From: Streptomyces xanthophaeus
GTDB taxonomy: Bacteria > Actinomycetota > Actinomycetes > Streptomycetales > Streptomycetaceae
Assembly (NCBI RefSeq): GCF_000725805.1
Contig: NZ_JOFT01000008.1
Location: 1 to 64,000 of the forward strand
Reading direction: 5' to 3'
DNA length: 64,000 nt
In this document: positions 33,267 to 41,501 of the stretch, in pieces
Position numbering within the stretch: position 1 is the first letter of the stretch
Layout of the letters: each line of letters starts with the position of its first letter
Position numbers and translations under genes: made by a program
The notes under the pieces: generated by a model
What the model saw: only the letters and a program-made list of their open reading frames with translations
Told to the model about the DNA's origin: nothing
The model's database searches: none

Positions 33267-34393
33267 AGGACCAGGTCCTTCCCGTAGACGGCGTAGGTGC
33301 GGACCGGCTCGGAGCCGGCCTGTCTCATGTAGGCCCTGCTCTGCCAGTTGTGTTCGTGCACCCACGTGGTGTGCACGTCGCGGTACGGGGCCACCCGGCC
33401 CAGTGCGACCTTGGCGAGCTCTCCGATGAGGACGCGTCCGATCCCGAGTCCCGCGTACTGCGGACGGACTCCGATCATCAGGACGACGGTGCCCCTGATG
33501 CCTGCCTTGAGTTCCGGGTAGCGCTCCATGAACGCTTCCGTGAGCTCGCCGCCGGCCTCCTTGAGCAGTTCGTTGCCGTCCGCCGCCAGGACGCTGAAGG
33601 CGACGGTCTCGCCCTGGTACTCGACGAACCGGGTGAGGCGGGGGTCGATGAGCTCCTGCAGCTCTCCGAACTGGAAGCGCAGCACGGACTTGCTGATCGG
33701 AACCATGTCGTGGTTGTCGGCGAACGAAGCGGCGAGCAGCTCCTGGATCAGGTCGGCCTCGCTGTCCCAGCGTTCGGGGTCGAGGTCGCGCAGGGTGAGT
33801 CCGAGCTCCTCGGTCACCTGGTCCCCGCGGCGGACCAGGCGGGCCATCGTGTCCGCGTCCCGGTCGCCGAGCCAGCTGAAGGTGTGCGTCCGGAAGTCCG
33901 GCGCGTAGCCGGCCCGGGAGAGGAGGTCGGCGTAGTACGGCGGATTGTGCGGCTGGAACACGGCGGGCTGCCGGTCGAAGCCGTCGACGAGCAGGCCGAA
34001 CTCCTGGGTGGCGCAGTACGAGTACGGCCCGGCGACGCGCTCCATCCCGCGGTCGGCGAGCCACGCCTCGGCCGTACGGAGCAGTGCGGAGGCGACCTCG
34101 GGGTCGGGAACGCACTCGAACCAGCCGAAGAACCCGGTCTTGCCGAAGCGTTCGACGTAGGCCGGATCGATACTTGCCGAAATGCGGCCGACCGTACGGC
34201 CTTGGGCGTCGGTCGCGAGGAAATGCTCGATCTCGGCCTCGGCGAAGTACGGATTGGTCTCCGGATCCATGAATCTCCGGACGTCCGAGACGAGCGGCGG
34301 AACCCACCGGTCATCCCCCTCGTAGACATGAGCGGCAAAGCCGATGAAGCGGTCCACCATCTGGTGACCGCGTACGGGAATCACTGACAGCAC
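33263..34393 (-). CDS. GNAT-fold N-acyltransferase-like protein
   Basis: Protein of 376 residues, longer than a single GNAT domain. The C-terminal part (residues about 285-340) has GTVVLMIGVRPQYAGLGIGRVLIGELAKVA, recognisable by VRPQYAGLGIG as the acyl-CoA-binding Q/RxxGxG/A loop. The N-terminal half (VYEGDDRWVPPL, HFLATDAQGRTVGRI) matches large acyltransferase-like proteins found in lipid clusters. As first gene of the operon it may acylate the amine or stand as an accessory factor; the substrate is unknown. GTG 34393 has GGAGGCGAGGA in front. Confidence 0.7.
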   Translation of the reverse strand: MLSVIPVRGHQMVDRFIGFAAHVYEGDDRWVPPLVSDVRRFMDPETNPYFAEAEIEHFLATDAQGRTVGRISASIDPAYVERFGKTGFFGWFECVPDPEVASALLRTAEAWLADRGMERVAGPYSYCATQEFGLLVDGFDRQPAVFQPHNPPYYADLLSRAGYAPDFRTHTFSWLGDRDADTMARLVRRGDQVTEELGLTLRDLDPERWDSEADLIQELLAASFADNHDMVPISKSVLRFQFGELQELIDPRLTRFVEYQGETVAFSVLAADGNELLKEAGGELTEAFMERYPELKAGIRGTVVLMIGVRPQYAGLGIGRVLIGELAKVALGRVAPYRDVHTTWVHEHNWQSRAYMRQAGSEPVRTYAVYGKDLVL

Positions 34394-34609
34394 GAAGTCC
34401 TCGCCTCCCCCTGAAGAGCCCGGCGGGCCATAAACGGAATATCAAGCACGTGATTCGCGGTGGCTCACAGCCGGCCCGCAAAAGAACTTGGCCGATTCGG
34501 ATTCAACTCGCCAGGGGGGTCCCAGATCAATGAACACCCGGAAGTAATCACATCTCCCCCACCAGCAACCCTCTGACCTGCATCAATGCACATCCAAATG
34601 AGATCCGTT

Positions 34610-34645
34610 TTCACCACGACACGGTGAATGAAAACCATGTTCACC
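34610..34645. promoter_or_regulatory. Three alternating TTCACC/GGTGAA half-sites
   Basis: TTCACC at 34610-34615, GGTGAA at 34623-34628 and TTCACC at 34640-34645 form overlapping inverted repeats with centres 13 and 17 nt apart. They lie 27-62 nt before the predicted −35 of the KAS III promoter and face the divergent operon, as expected for a shared operator. The binding protein is unknown. Confidence 0.5.
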
Positions 34646-34671
34646 GCACTGTCCCCTTATGCAAGTCCTAT

Positions 34672-34700
34672 TTGAACCCGTCTCCATTGCGTGCTAGGTT
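34672..34700 (+). promoter_or_regulatory. Predicted sigma70-type promoter of the KAS III operon
   Basis: TTGAAC (34672-34677) and TAGGTT (34695-34700) are separated by exactly 17 nt, and transcription would start near 34707, giving a leader of about 70 nt ending in a strong GGAAGGAAGGGAG ribosome site. Confidence 0.6.
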
Positions 34701-34779
34701 CTGCCCCGCAACCTGACCAGAACATGACGCAATCATTCCGTTTTCCTTGCCTGACGGATATCCAGGAAGGAAGGGAGTC

Positions 34780-35796
34780 ATGAAACCAGCGACCGTACTG
34801 TGCGGAATCGGGAGTTGGTTACCACCGCACGTGGTGACCAATGAAGCACTGTCCGAATACCTGGACACGAGCGACGACTGGATCCGGACCAGAACCGGAA
34901 TACGCGAGCGGCATATCGTCGGTCCCGGGATCTCCACGGGGGACCTCGCGGTGGAGGCCGGATCGCGCGCCCTCAAATCCGCGGGAGGCGAGGCGGTCGA
35001 TCTCGTCATCCTCGCGACGACCACACCGGACCACCCCTGCCCCGCCACGGCGCCCGACGTGGCACACCGGCTGGGTCTCGTGGACGTGCCCGCCTGGGAC
35101 CTGTCCGCCGTGTGCAGCGGGTTCCTCTACGGGCTCTCCGCCGCGGCCGGGTTCATCGCGACCGGCACCGCCGAGCGCGTGCTGCTGATCGGCGCGGACG
35201 CCTTCTCCACCATCCTCGCCCCGAACGACCGCAACACCCGGGCCGTGTTCGGCGACGGCGCGGGGGCCGTCGTCCTGCGGGCGGGCGACCCGGACGAGCC
35301 GGGTGCGCTCGGACCCGTGACCCTCGGGAGCGACGGATCCCTGCGCGAGCTGATCACCGTCCCCGACGGCGGCTCACGCCGTCCCGCCGCCGCTCACGAA
35401 CCAACCTCCGGATCCGAGGGCGGACGCTACTTCACCATGCAGGGCAGATCCGTCTTCCGGCACGCGGTGAGCCGGATGACGCAGTCCTCGGCCGAGGTCA
35501 TGCAACGGGCCGGCTGGTCCCCCGAGGACGTGGACTGCTTCGTCGCCCACCAGGCCAACGCCCGGATCCTGAGCGCGGTTGCCGAACGACTGCGCGTTCC
35601 CGCCGAACGCTGCGCGGTCCACCTCGACCGCGCGGGCAACACCGCCGCCGCGTCGATCCCGCTGGCCCTCGCCGACGCCGCCTCCGGCGGCCTGCTGCGA
35701 CCGGGCCACCGCACGCTCCTCGCCGCGTTCGGCGGCGGGGCCACCTGGGGCGCAGCCGCCCTCGTCTGGCCGGACGTCAGACCGGAGACCACCTGA
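34780..35796 (+). CDS. Beta-ketoacyl-ACP synthase III (FabH-like)
   Basis: KAS III of 338 residues that condenses a starter acyl-CoA with malonyl-ACP. The catalytic Cys is in SAVCSGFLYG, the His in VAHQANARIL, and the Asn in DRAGNTAAAS; the C-terminal GFGGG equivalent is AAFGGGATWGAA. It is followed by an ACP and a KAS II, forming a small dedicated fatty-acid initiation set. It probably supplies the acyl starter used by the FAAL/PKS operon, or primes a separate chain. Confidence 0.94.
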   Translation: MKPATVLCGIGSWLPPHVVTNEALSEYLDTSDDWIRTRTGIRERHIVGPGISTGDLAVEAGSRALKSAGGEAVDLVILATTTPDHPCPATAPDVAHRLGLVDVPAWDLSAVCSGFLYGLSAAAGFIATGTAERVLLIGADAFSTILAPNDRNTRAVFGDGAGAVVLRAGDPDEPGALGPVTLGSDGSLRELITVPDGGSRRPAAAHEPTSGSEGGRYFTMQGRSVFRHAVSRMTQSSAEVMQRAGWSPEDVDCFVAHQANARILSAVAERLRVPAERCAVHLDRAGNTAAASIPLALADAASGGLLRPGHRTLLAAFGGGATWGAAALVWPDVRPETT

Positions 35797-35861
35797 CGCC
35801 GTGCACAACGGCACGCCGCACGAACCGGCATGCCGTCCCGTCACCCACGAGAGGAAAACCC

Positions 35862-36149
35862 ATGACCACGCTACCGCCGCCCTCGTTCGAGGAGCAGGTC
35901 GCCACCCTTCTCACCACCCGCTTCGGGATCGACAAGTCCGACGCCACCCCCGAGGCCACGTTCAGCGCCCTCGAACTCGACTCCCTGGCGATCGTCGAAC
36001 TGTCGCTGGCCCTGCAGGAGGTCTTCGGGGTCCCCGTCGGCGAGGACGAGCTCAACGCCGAGCACACCATCGGGGACACCGCCGGCATCGTGGCCGCCAA
36101 GCTCGGTACGTCCGCATCCGGAGCCGGGCAGGAGGGGACTGCGGGATGA
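35862..36149 (+). CDS. Acyl carrier protein
   Basis: Discrete ACP of 95 residues. The phosphopantetheine serine is in FSALELDSLAIVELSLAL near residue 41. GAGGAAAA precedes the ATG. Its stop overlaps the KAS II start (ATGA). Placement between KAS III and KAS II makes it the carrier of that set. Confidence 0.93.
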   Translation: MTTLPPPSFEEQVATLLTTRFGIDKSDATPEATFSALELDSLAIVELSLALQEVFGVPVGEDELNAEHTIGDTAGIVAAKLGTSASGAGQEGTAG

Positions 36150-37426
36150 ACCCCAGCGGTGCCCCTCCACGGAACGACCGCGCGGCAGCGGCGGGAACGG
36201 CCCGGCCGCCGTTCCGGGCAGCCGTCACCGGCATCGGTCTGATCACGGCCGGCGGGACCACCACTGCCGACACCTGGCGGACCGTCCTCGACGGACGGCC
36301 CACGGCCGTCGCCGACGCTTCCCTGGCCGGGCTCCCCGTCGAACTCACCTGCCGCGCGCTCGCGTTCGACGGGGACGCGGTCCTCGGCCGCCGCACGGCC
36401 TGGCGGCTCGACCGCTGCACCCAGCTCGCGCTGGCGGCCGGGCGCCAGGCCGTCGCCGACGCGGGACTGGTTCCGCAGGAGTGGGACGCCCCCCGGGTCG
36501 GCGTCGTCCTCGGAACCGCGTTGGGGGGCATCGGCACCTGGGAGAAGGAACACCGCACGATGCTGGAACACGGTTCCGGCCGCATCTCGCCCCTCACCGT
36601 GCCCATGTCGCTCACCAACATGGTCGCGGCGCAGCTCGCGACCGACCGCGGGGCGGGCGGGCCGAGCCTGGCGATCAGTACGGCGTGCGCGTCCGGGGCC
36701 ACCGCGATCGGCATCGCGCGCGAGATGCTCCGTTCCGGGGCCTGCGACATCGTCCTCGCGGGAGGAGTGGAGGCCTGCGTCGTCCCGTCCGTCGTCGCCG
36801 CCTTCTCCAAATCGGGTGCGCTCTCACGACGGGTGGACGATCCGGACGCAGCCTCCCGCCCGTTCGACGTCGACCGCGACGGCTTCGTGATCGCCGAGGG
36901 AGCGGCCGTTCTCGTACTGGAACGGCCCGAGCACGCGCTGGCCCGCGGCAGCGCCGTGCACGCCTACGTCAGCGGGTACGGGGCCTCGTCCGACGCGGGT
37001 CACGAGACCCGGCCGGACCCGGAGGGCAAGGCCGCCGAGCGGGCGGTCCGCATCGCGCTGGCCGACGCCGGGCTCGGCCCGTCCGACATCGCGCACGTCA
37101 ATGCGCACGGGACCTCCACCCCGCTCAACGACGTGACCGAAGCCCGCATGATCCGCAGAGCACTGGGCGGACATCCCGTCACCACATCGGTGAAGGGAGT
37201 CACCGGCCACACCCTCGGCGCGGCCGGAGCCCTCGAAGCCGCGGTGACAGCGCTTTCCCTCTCCCACCAGGTGGTGCCCCCCACCGCAGGCCTCGTCCGC
37301 CAAGACCCGGAAGTCGAACTCGACATCGTCACGGAAAAGCCCCGGGCCCTGACCATGGAAGCCGCGCTCAGCAACTCCTTCGGCTTCGGAGGCCAGAACG
37401 CCGTGCTCGTGATCAGCAAGACATAG
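36146..37426 (+). CDS. Beta-ketoacyl-ACP synthase II (FabF-like)
   Basis: Elongating ketosynthase of 426 residues. The active-site Cys is in STACASGATA, the two His in NAHGTSTPLND and GHTLGAAGALEA, and NSFGFGGQNAVL is at the C-terminus. No chain-length factor partner is present, so it acts as a homodimeric KAS II instead of a type II PKS KS-alpha/beta pair. It extends the chain begun by the adjacent KAS III. Confidence 0.94.
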   Translation: MNPSGAPPRNDRAAAAGTARPPFRAAVTGIGLITAGGTTTADTWRTVLDGRPTAVADASLAGLPVELTCRALAFDGDAVLGRRTAWRLDRCTQLALAAGRQAVADAGLVPQEWDAPRVGVVLGTALGGIGTWEKEHRTMLEHGSGRISPLTVPMSLTNMVAAQLATDRGAGGPSLAISTACASGATAIGIAREMLRSGACDIVLAGGVEACVVPSVVAAFSKSGALSRRVDDPDAASRPFDVDRDGFVIAEGAAVLVLERPEHALARGSAVHAYVSGYGASSDAGHETRPDPEGKAAERAVRIALADAGLGPSDIAHVNAHGTSTPLNDVTEARMIRRALGGHPVTTSVKGVTGHTLGAAGALEAAVTALSLSHQVVPPTAGLVRQDPEVELDIVTEKPRALTMEAALSNSFGFGGQNAVLVISKT

Positions 37427-37435
37427 GAGAGGAAT

Positions 37436-38764
37436 GTGACACCCATACCGCTCGCGGCCGCCACCGACCCCAACGTGCAGCTCGTCCTGGACGTCCTGCC
37501 CGCGCTCCTCGTGATCCTGGCCCTGTCCGCCACGTTCGGGAAACTGGCCGAACGGATCGGCCAGCCGCGCGTCGTCGGCGAAATGGTGGCGGGCATCGCC
37601 CTGGGCCCCACCCTCTTCGGCCGGATCCTTCCCGATGCCCAACAGTCCCTGTTCGCGCCGTCCGTGAAACCCGTCCTCTACGTACTGAGCACCATCGGCC
37701 TCACTCTGTTCATGTTCCTCGTCGGCCTCGGACTGGACCACGAGAAGGCACCGCCCGGCTACCGGCGCACCGCCACGACGCTGGCGATCTCCAGCATGGT
37801 CCCCGCGCTGCTGCTCGGCGGCGCCGTCGGCCTGACCTTCCATCACGAACTGTCCCGTACGGACGTCAGCCCCACCATGTTCGCCCTCTTCATCGGTGGC
37901 GCCCTTGCGGTGACGGCCTTCCCGATGCTCGCCCGGCTCCTGTACGACCAGGGCCTGGAGAGATCCCAGATCGGCATGCTCGCGCTCCTCGCGGCGGCCG
38001 TGGACGACGCGGTCGCATGGTGTTTCCTCGCCCTCCTCGTCGCCTTCCACGGTGACGAGGGGCTCCTCGGAGGCGGCCTGACCATCGTGCTGTCCGTCGC
38101 GTTCGCGGTGGCCGTACTGACCGTCGGACGCCGGCTGCTCCGCCCCCTCGGTGAACGGGTCAGGGAGCAGGGGGATCTGAGTACCGGTCAGTTCTGGATC
38201 GTCATCGTGGCCGTCCTGACCGCCGGATGGTTCACCGAGGCCATCGGCGTCTACGCCGTCTTCGGGGGATTCGTCATGGGACTGGCGATGCCGCGCGATC
38301 CCGCCTTCCAGCAGGCCGTCAAACAACGCCTGCTGGACGTCGTGCAAGTGCTCCTCGTCCCGGTGTTCTTCGCCTTCTCCGGACTCAACACCCTGATCGG
38401 CGGCATCACGGAGGCCGCAACCCTGCTGCCCCTGATGGCACTTCTGGTCGCTGCTTTCGTCGGCAAGTACAGTGGCTGCATGGCCGCCATGCGGGCCCGG
38501 GGGTTCAGCTGGCGCGAGGGATCGGCCATGGGCGCGCTGATGAACGCCAGGGGCCTGATGATCCTGATCTTCGTGAATGTGGGTCTGGCCGAGGGGATCA
38601 TCAACCAGAAGACGTTCTCGCTGCTGGTCCTGGTCGCCCTCGTGACCTCGGCGAGCGCCCTGCCCCTGTTCAACCTGTCACAGGGCCGGCCCTTCACGAC
38701 GCCGCGCGGCGAACCGCCGCGGGCGGCCGACACCCGGGTAGGAGTCGATCAGTTGCGGGAATAG
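37436..38764 (+). CDS. Cation/proton antiporter (CPA2, KefB/NapA-like)
   Basis: Polytopic membrane protein of 442 residues. About 12 hydrophobic helices are seen, with ERIGQPRVVGEMVAGIALGPTLFG near the N-terminus (core VVGEMVAGIALGP) and AAAVDDAVAWCFLALL holding the DD pair of the ion site. It exchanges Na+ or K+ for H+. GTG 37436 lies 10 nt after the KAS II stop, so it is in the same operon. Such antiporters accompany some antibiotic clusters, probably for self-protection or pH homeostasis. Confidence 0.9.
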   Translation: MTPIPLAAATDPNVQLVLDVLPALLVILALSATFGKLAERIGQPRVVGEMVAGIALGPTLFGRILPDAQQSLFAPSVKPVLYVLSTIGLTLFMFLVGLGLDHEKAPPGYRRTATTLAISSMVPALLLGGAVGLTFHHELSRTDVSPTMFALFIGGALAVTAFPMLARLLYDQGLERSQIGMLALLAAAVDDAVAWCFLALLVAFHGDEGLLGGGLTIVLSVAFAVAVLTVGRRLLRPLGERVREQGDLSTGQFWIVIVAVLTAGWFTEAIGVYAVFGGFVMGLAMPRDPAFQQAVKQRLLDVVQVLLVPVFFAFSGLNTLIGGITEAATLLPLMALLVAAFVGKYSGCMAAMRARGFSWREGSAMGALMNARGLMILIFVNVGLAEGIINQKTFSLLVLVALVTSASALPLFNLSQGRPFTTPRGEPPRAADTRVGVDQLRE

Positions 38765-38831
38765 TGGGTGGCCATTCGGTGCCGATGTGAGGCACGATCA
38801 ACACGCGTGAATCGACGGGGGAGGTCGGTAC

Positions 38832-39257
38832 ATGGCGCGCATATGTACCGGCTGGCTGAAAATCGCCATTTCGGCGCTCCTGCCTGCCTTCATGCTCGGA
38901 CACATTCTCCTGGGCCACGGAGCGCCCTACATCGAATCGCCCGACATCTCGGGGCCGGCCACTGCCGTCTCCGCCGCAGCGGTCCGGCCCGCGGTATCCG
39001 TCGGCGGGTCCCACCACGACGGCGCACCGGACGGCGCGATCTGTTCGGGGCCGCTGGTCCACGCGGTCACGAACAGCCTCCGGTGCGCGAGCGACCAGGA
39101 CACCGCCCACCCGCCTCCGCCGGACCTTGCGCCGCGGCGCGGAGTCCCGGTGACGGCCGGACCGGCTCCGACTTCGCCTCCAGCGGCGTACGCGCTCTCC
39201 GTGCGCCCCTCACCTCCGTCTTCCTTGTGTCCACTGCTGCAGAGTTGGCTGATCTGA
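38832..39257 (+). CDS. Small membrane/secreted hypothetical protein
   Basis: Protein of 141 residues not recognised. GGGGGAGG 8 nt before the ATG supports translation. One N-terminal hydrophobic segment (AISALLPAFMLGHILLG) is followed by an Ala/Pro/Ser-rich tail with three Cys (about residues 71, 84, 133). It is probably anchored or secreted. It lies 1 nt before the carbonic-anhydrase-like gene and may be co-translated with it. Confidence 0.65.
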   Translation: MARICTGWLKIAISALLPAFMLGHILLGHGAPYIESPDISGPATAVSAAAVRPAVSVGGSHHDGAPDGAICSGPLVHAVTNSLRCASDQDTAHPPPPDLAPRRGVPVTAGPAPTSPPAAYALSVRPSPPSSLCPLLQSWLI

Positions 39258-39258
39258 C

Positions 39259-39972
39259 ATGGCTGAGTTCCACCGCCCGAAGCCCCTCACTTCGGTATTC
39301 CGCCGTGTCAGAAAGGTCCCCAGCGGCATGCGACCCTTAGCCACCAATCACCCGCGCCACGCGTCCGCCCGCGTCGCCCACCAGCACGGAAACACGCACC
39401 GCACGCCACCCGAACCCGTCCGTCAGGCACTCTTCATCACCTGCACGGACGCACAGGTGATCACCGCGCGCGTCGCCGTCCTCCAGCCGGACCGGCTGTT
39501 CGAACTGAGCAACATCGGCAACGTGGTGCCGCCGTACCAGCCGAACGTGGTCTCCGGGGAGATCGCGACCATCGAGCACATCCTCACGGAGCGCAACATC
39601 CGCGACGTCGTGGTCTGCGGGCATTCCGGCTGCAGCGCCGTGGCCGCCCTGCTCGACCGGTCCTCCGGCTCCGTCTCCCCCGCCATGCGCCGCTGGATAG
39701 CCGTCGCCCGTTCCCGGAAGGCGAGCCAGGAAGCGGCCGGAACCCTCGCCGAGGGCGCCCTCGACGGGCGCTCGTGGGACCGGGCCGCCCGCGCCCACCT
39801 GCTCACCCAGTTCGCGCATCTGGCGGAGTACCCGAGCATCCAGCGCCTGCGGGCCGGGCAACTGCGGCTGCACGCCTGGTTCTACAACGCGACGAACGGA
39901 GTGGTCGACGTCTACCAGCCCCGCGACGGCTCGTTCCGGCCCTTGATCGCGAAGCCGACGCGCGGGTCGTGA
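39259..39972 (+). CDS. Beta-carbonic-anhydrase-like protein, atypical active site
   Basis: Protein of 237 residues. The zinc-site order is recognisable: FITCTDAQV, then ELSNIGNVVPP, then VVVCGHSGCSAV. Canonical enzymes have CxDSR, with an Asp-Arg dyad; here the Asp is present but Ser-Arg is replaced by Ala-Gln. The ~60-residue N-terminal extension is basic; ATG 39328 would remove 23 residues of it. It may still hydrate CO2 poorly, or bind bicarbonate or act as a regulator. It follows the small membrane protein gene directly. Confidence 0.8.
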   Translation: MAEFHRPKPLTSVFRRVRKVPSGMRPLATNHPRHASARVAHQHGNTHRTPPEPVRQALFITCTDAQVITARVAVLQPDRLFELSNIGNVVPPYQPNVVSGEIATIEHILTERNIRDVVVCGHSGCSAVAALLDRSSGSVSPAMRRWIAVARSRKASQEAAGTLAEGALDGRSWDRAARAHLLTQFAHLAEYPSIQRLRAGQLRLHAWFYNATNGVVDVYQPRDGSFRPLIAKPTRGS

Positions 39973-40776
39973 TCAGGTCGCCCAGGGCAGGCGTACGGCC
40001 TCGATGTCCGTGTCGCCCAGGAGGGCCTCGACGAGCGCCGGGGGCCCGGCCACCTTGGTGGCCCACAGGTCGTAGTCCGTGCAGAGGACCCAGGACCGGT
40101 CCCGGGCCCAGAGGTTGGAGGGGCTGACCTCCGCTTCGGGGTGGTCGTACAGGGCCTTCGCGTCCCCGAGCCGGCCGGCCCGGACGCACAGGTTGTCGAA
40201 GTCCTCGGCCCCGAGCACCAACGGGGTGTAGTAGGCCAGGCAGCGGGTTTCCCCGCCCTCCGGGCTGTGCTCGACGAGGATCTCGACCAGCCGGTCCCAG
40301 TCGGCGCGGTCCAGCCGGCCCTCGGACGGCGCCTTGGTGCCGACCGGCCAGCCGCCCGCCCTCCGGTGCGAGGGGAAGGGGTCGAAGCCGGGCAGCCGAC
40401 CCTCGGGCACCAGGGGGTCACCGGTCCGCCGCGCGAGCTCCGCCCAGCGAAGGCGCCGCCAGCGCGGGCCGGGGCGCTCTCCGGCGTCAACGCCGAGGAC
40501 CTCCCCGGGGTCGAGGCCGGGAATGACCCCGGCCGCGGTGCTGCCCCTGCCGCTACTGCTGCTCAGCACGGCCTGTTGGTAGGCGACGTACGACATGCCG
40601 GTCGGCCCGAGTTCGTGTTCGTACATGGAGTGGAGCACCCAGGCCGCGTCGGGCAGCCCCGGCGGCCTGAACCCGGTGAGCCCGTCATCGGCGGTCAGTT
40701 CCCGCAGCCAGCCGGTCTCCCCGGACGCGGTGAGCGGCCACCGGGCGGTCGCCAGTGCGGCGGATGTCTCGTACAT
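39973..40776 (-). CDS. Hypothetical protein
   Basis: Soluble protein of 267 residues, not recognised. It is rich in Trp and acidic residues with no signal peptide or membrane segment; notable stretches are VLHSMYEHELGPTGMSY, WAELARRTGDPLVP and LCTDYDLWATKVAGP. The coding pattern (GC3) is convincing and it is tail-to-tail with the carbonic-anhydrase gene with no gap. It resembles conserved Streptomyces proteins of unknown function. Confidence 0.75.
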   Translation of the reverse strand: MYETSAALATARWPLTASGETGWLRELTADDGLTGFRPPGLPDAAWVLHSMYEHELGPTGMSYVAYQQAVLSSSSGRGSTAAGVIPGLDPGEVLGVDAGERPGPRWRRLRWAELARRTGDPLVPEGRLPGFDPFPSHRRAGGWPVGTKAPSEGRLDRADWDRLVEILVEHSPEGGETRCLAYYTPLVLGAEDFDNLCVRAGRLGDAKALYDHPEAEVSPSNLWARDRSWVLCTDYDLWATKVAGPPALVEALLGDTDIEAVRLPWAT

Positions 40777-40788
40777 CCGCTCAGGATC

Positions 40789-41346
40789 TCACCCGGCGCG
40801 GGCGGACCGGGAACCCTGGACCTGCGGTTGCGGGTTCCGGGCGGCGAGCTGTTCCTCGGCAGCGAGGACCGCCTCGTGGGCGACCGGCCTGCCCATGAGC
40901 ACGCACAGGGTGTAGGCGGCGTCGTCCATGGCCCGCAAGGCGTCGGGATCCCCGGGGGCGGCCGCCAGGCGGGCCCGGCAGTCCTGCAGCCGCGTCAGCA
41001 CTTCCTCGGTCCGGGCCGGGTTCGGCCTGATCCCGGCGGGCCTGACCGGTGGCACGCCAGAGGTCCGGGCCGCCTCGACCGCACGGCGCAGTGCCCGTTC
41101 CAGGTGCACGGGCAGGGGCGGGCCGGCTGCGCTCCCGGCCATGGCCGCCGCCAGGTCGTCCACGCTCACGTCCGCGAGTTCGGCGGCAGCGGCCAGGATG
41201 CACCGGGCGTCCCGCGCCGGGCACGGGGTCGCGGCCATCACCATGCCCATCGCCCGTGCGGCAGCCGTGGGCGGTGTCGGCGGCTGCTGGCCGGCCCGAG
41301 CGGTGACGCGATACAGGTGGGGGTACCGGTGGGCAGGCGTCGACAT
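40789..41346 (-). CDS. ANTAR/DUF5133-like hypothetical regulator
   Basis: Protein of 185 residues. The middle (GMVMAATPCPARDARCILAAAAELADVS, seen as ARDARCILAAAAELADVSVDDLA) resembles an ANTAR RNA-binding domain. The C-terminus (RAMDDAAYTLCVLMGRPVAHEAVLAAEEQL) resembles DUF5133. Both occur in Streptomyces regulatory proteins. An upstream GAAGGGATC supports ATG 41346; ATG 41361 is an alternative. The two-domain reading is inference. Confidence 0.65.
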   Translation of the reverse strand: MSTPAHRYPHLYRVTARAGQQPPTPPTAAARAMGMVMAATPCPARDARCILAAAAELADVSVDDLAAAMAGSAAGPPLPVHLERALRRAVEAARTSGVPPVRPAGIRPNPARTEEVLTRLQDCRARLAAAPGDPDALRAMDDAAYTLCVLMGRPVAHEAVLAAEEQLAARNPQPQVQGSRSARAG

Positions 41347-41501
41347 GGTGGATCCCTTCATTCCAAGGGGACATGGCGCGATGGAGCGCACATGAAAGGT
41401 ATTTCCCCCCGGAGTGCCACCGATATGCAGAACGCCGTCTGCCTTGACGGCCGGGCTGCGCCGACCCGCCGACTCCGGGCGGGCGTGAACACCGTCGGCG
41501 G

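Larger units (their letters stand above)
34394..34779. other. Divergent promoter region
   Basis: This 386-nt noncoding stretch is clearly richer in A+T than its flanks. It separates the minus-strand lipopolyketide operon from the plus-strand KAS III operon, so it must contain both promoters. It contains a repeated TTCACC/GGTGAA half-site and a well-spaced promoter toward the KAS III gene, listed separately. A −10/−35 pair for the minus-strand operon was not clear. Confidence 0.7.

Noticed and set aside
34780..37426. Type II aromatic PKS reading of the KAS III/ACP/KAS II genes
   Set aside because: No chain-length factor, cyclase or ketoreductase is adjacent; the KAS II has the full Cys-His-His set and is FabF-like.
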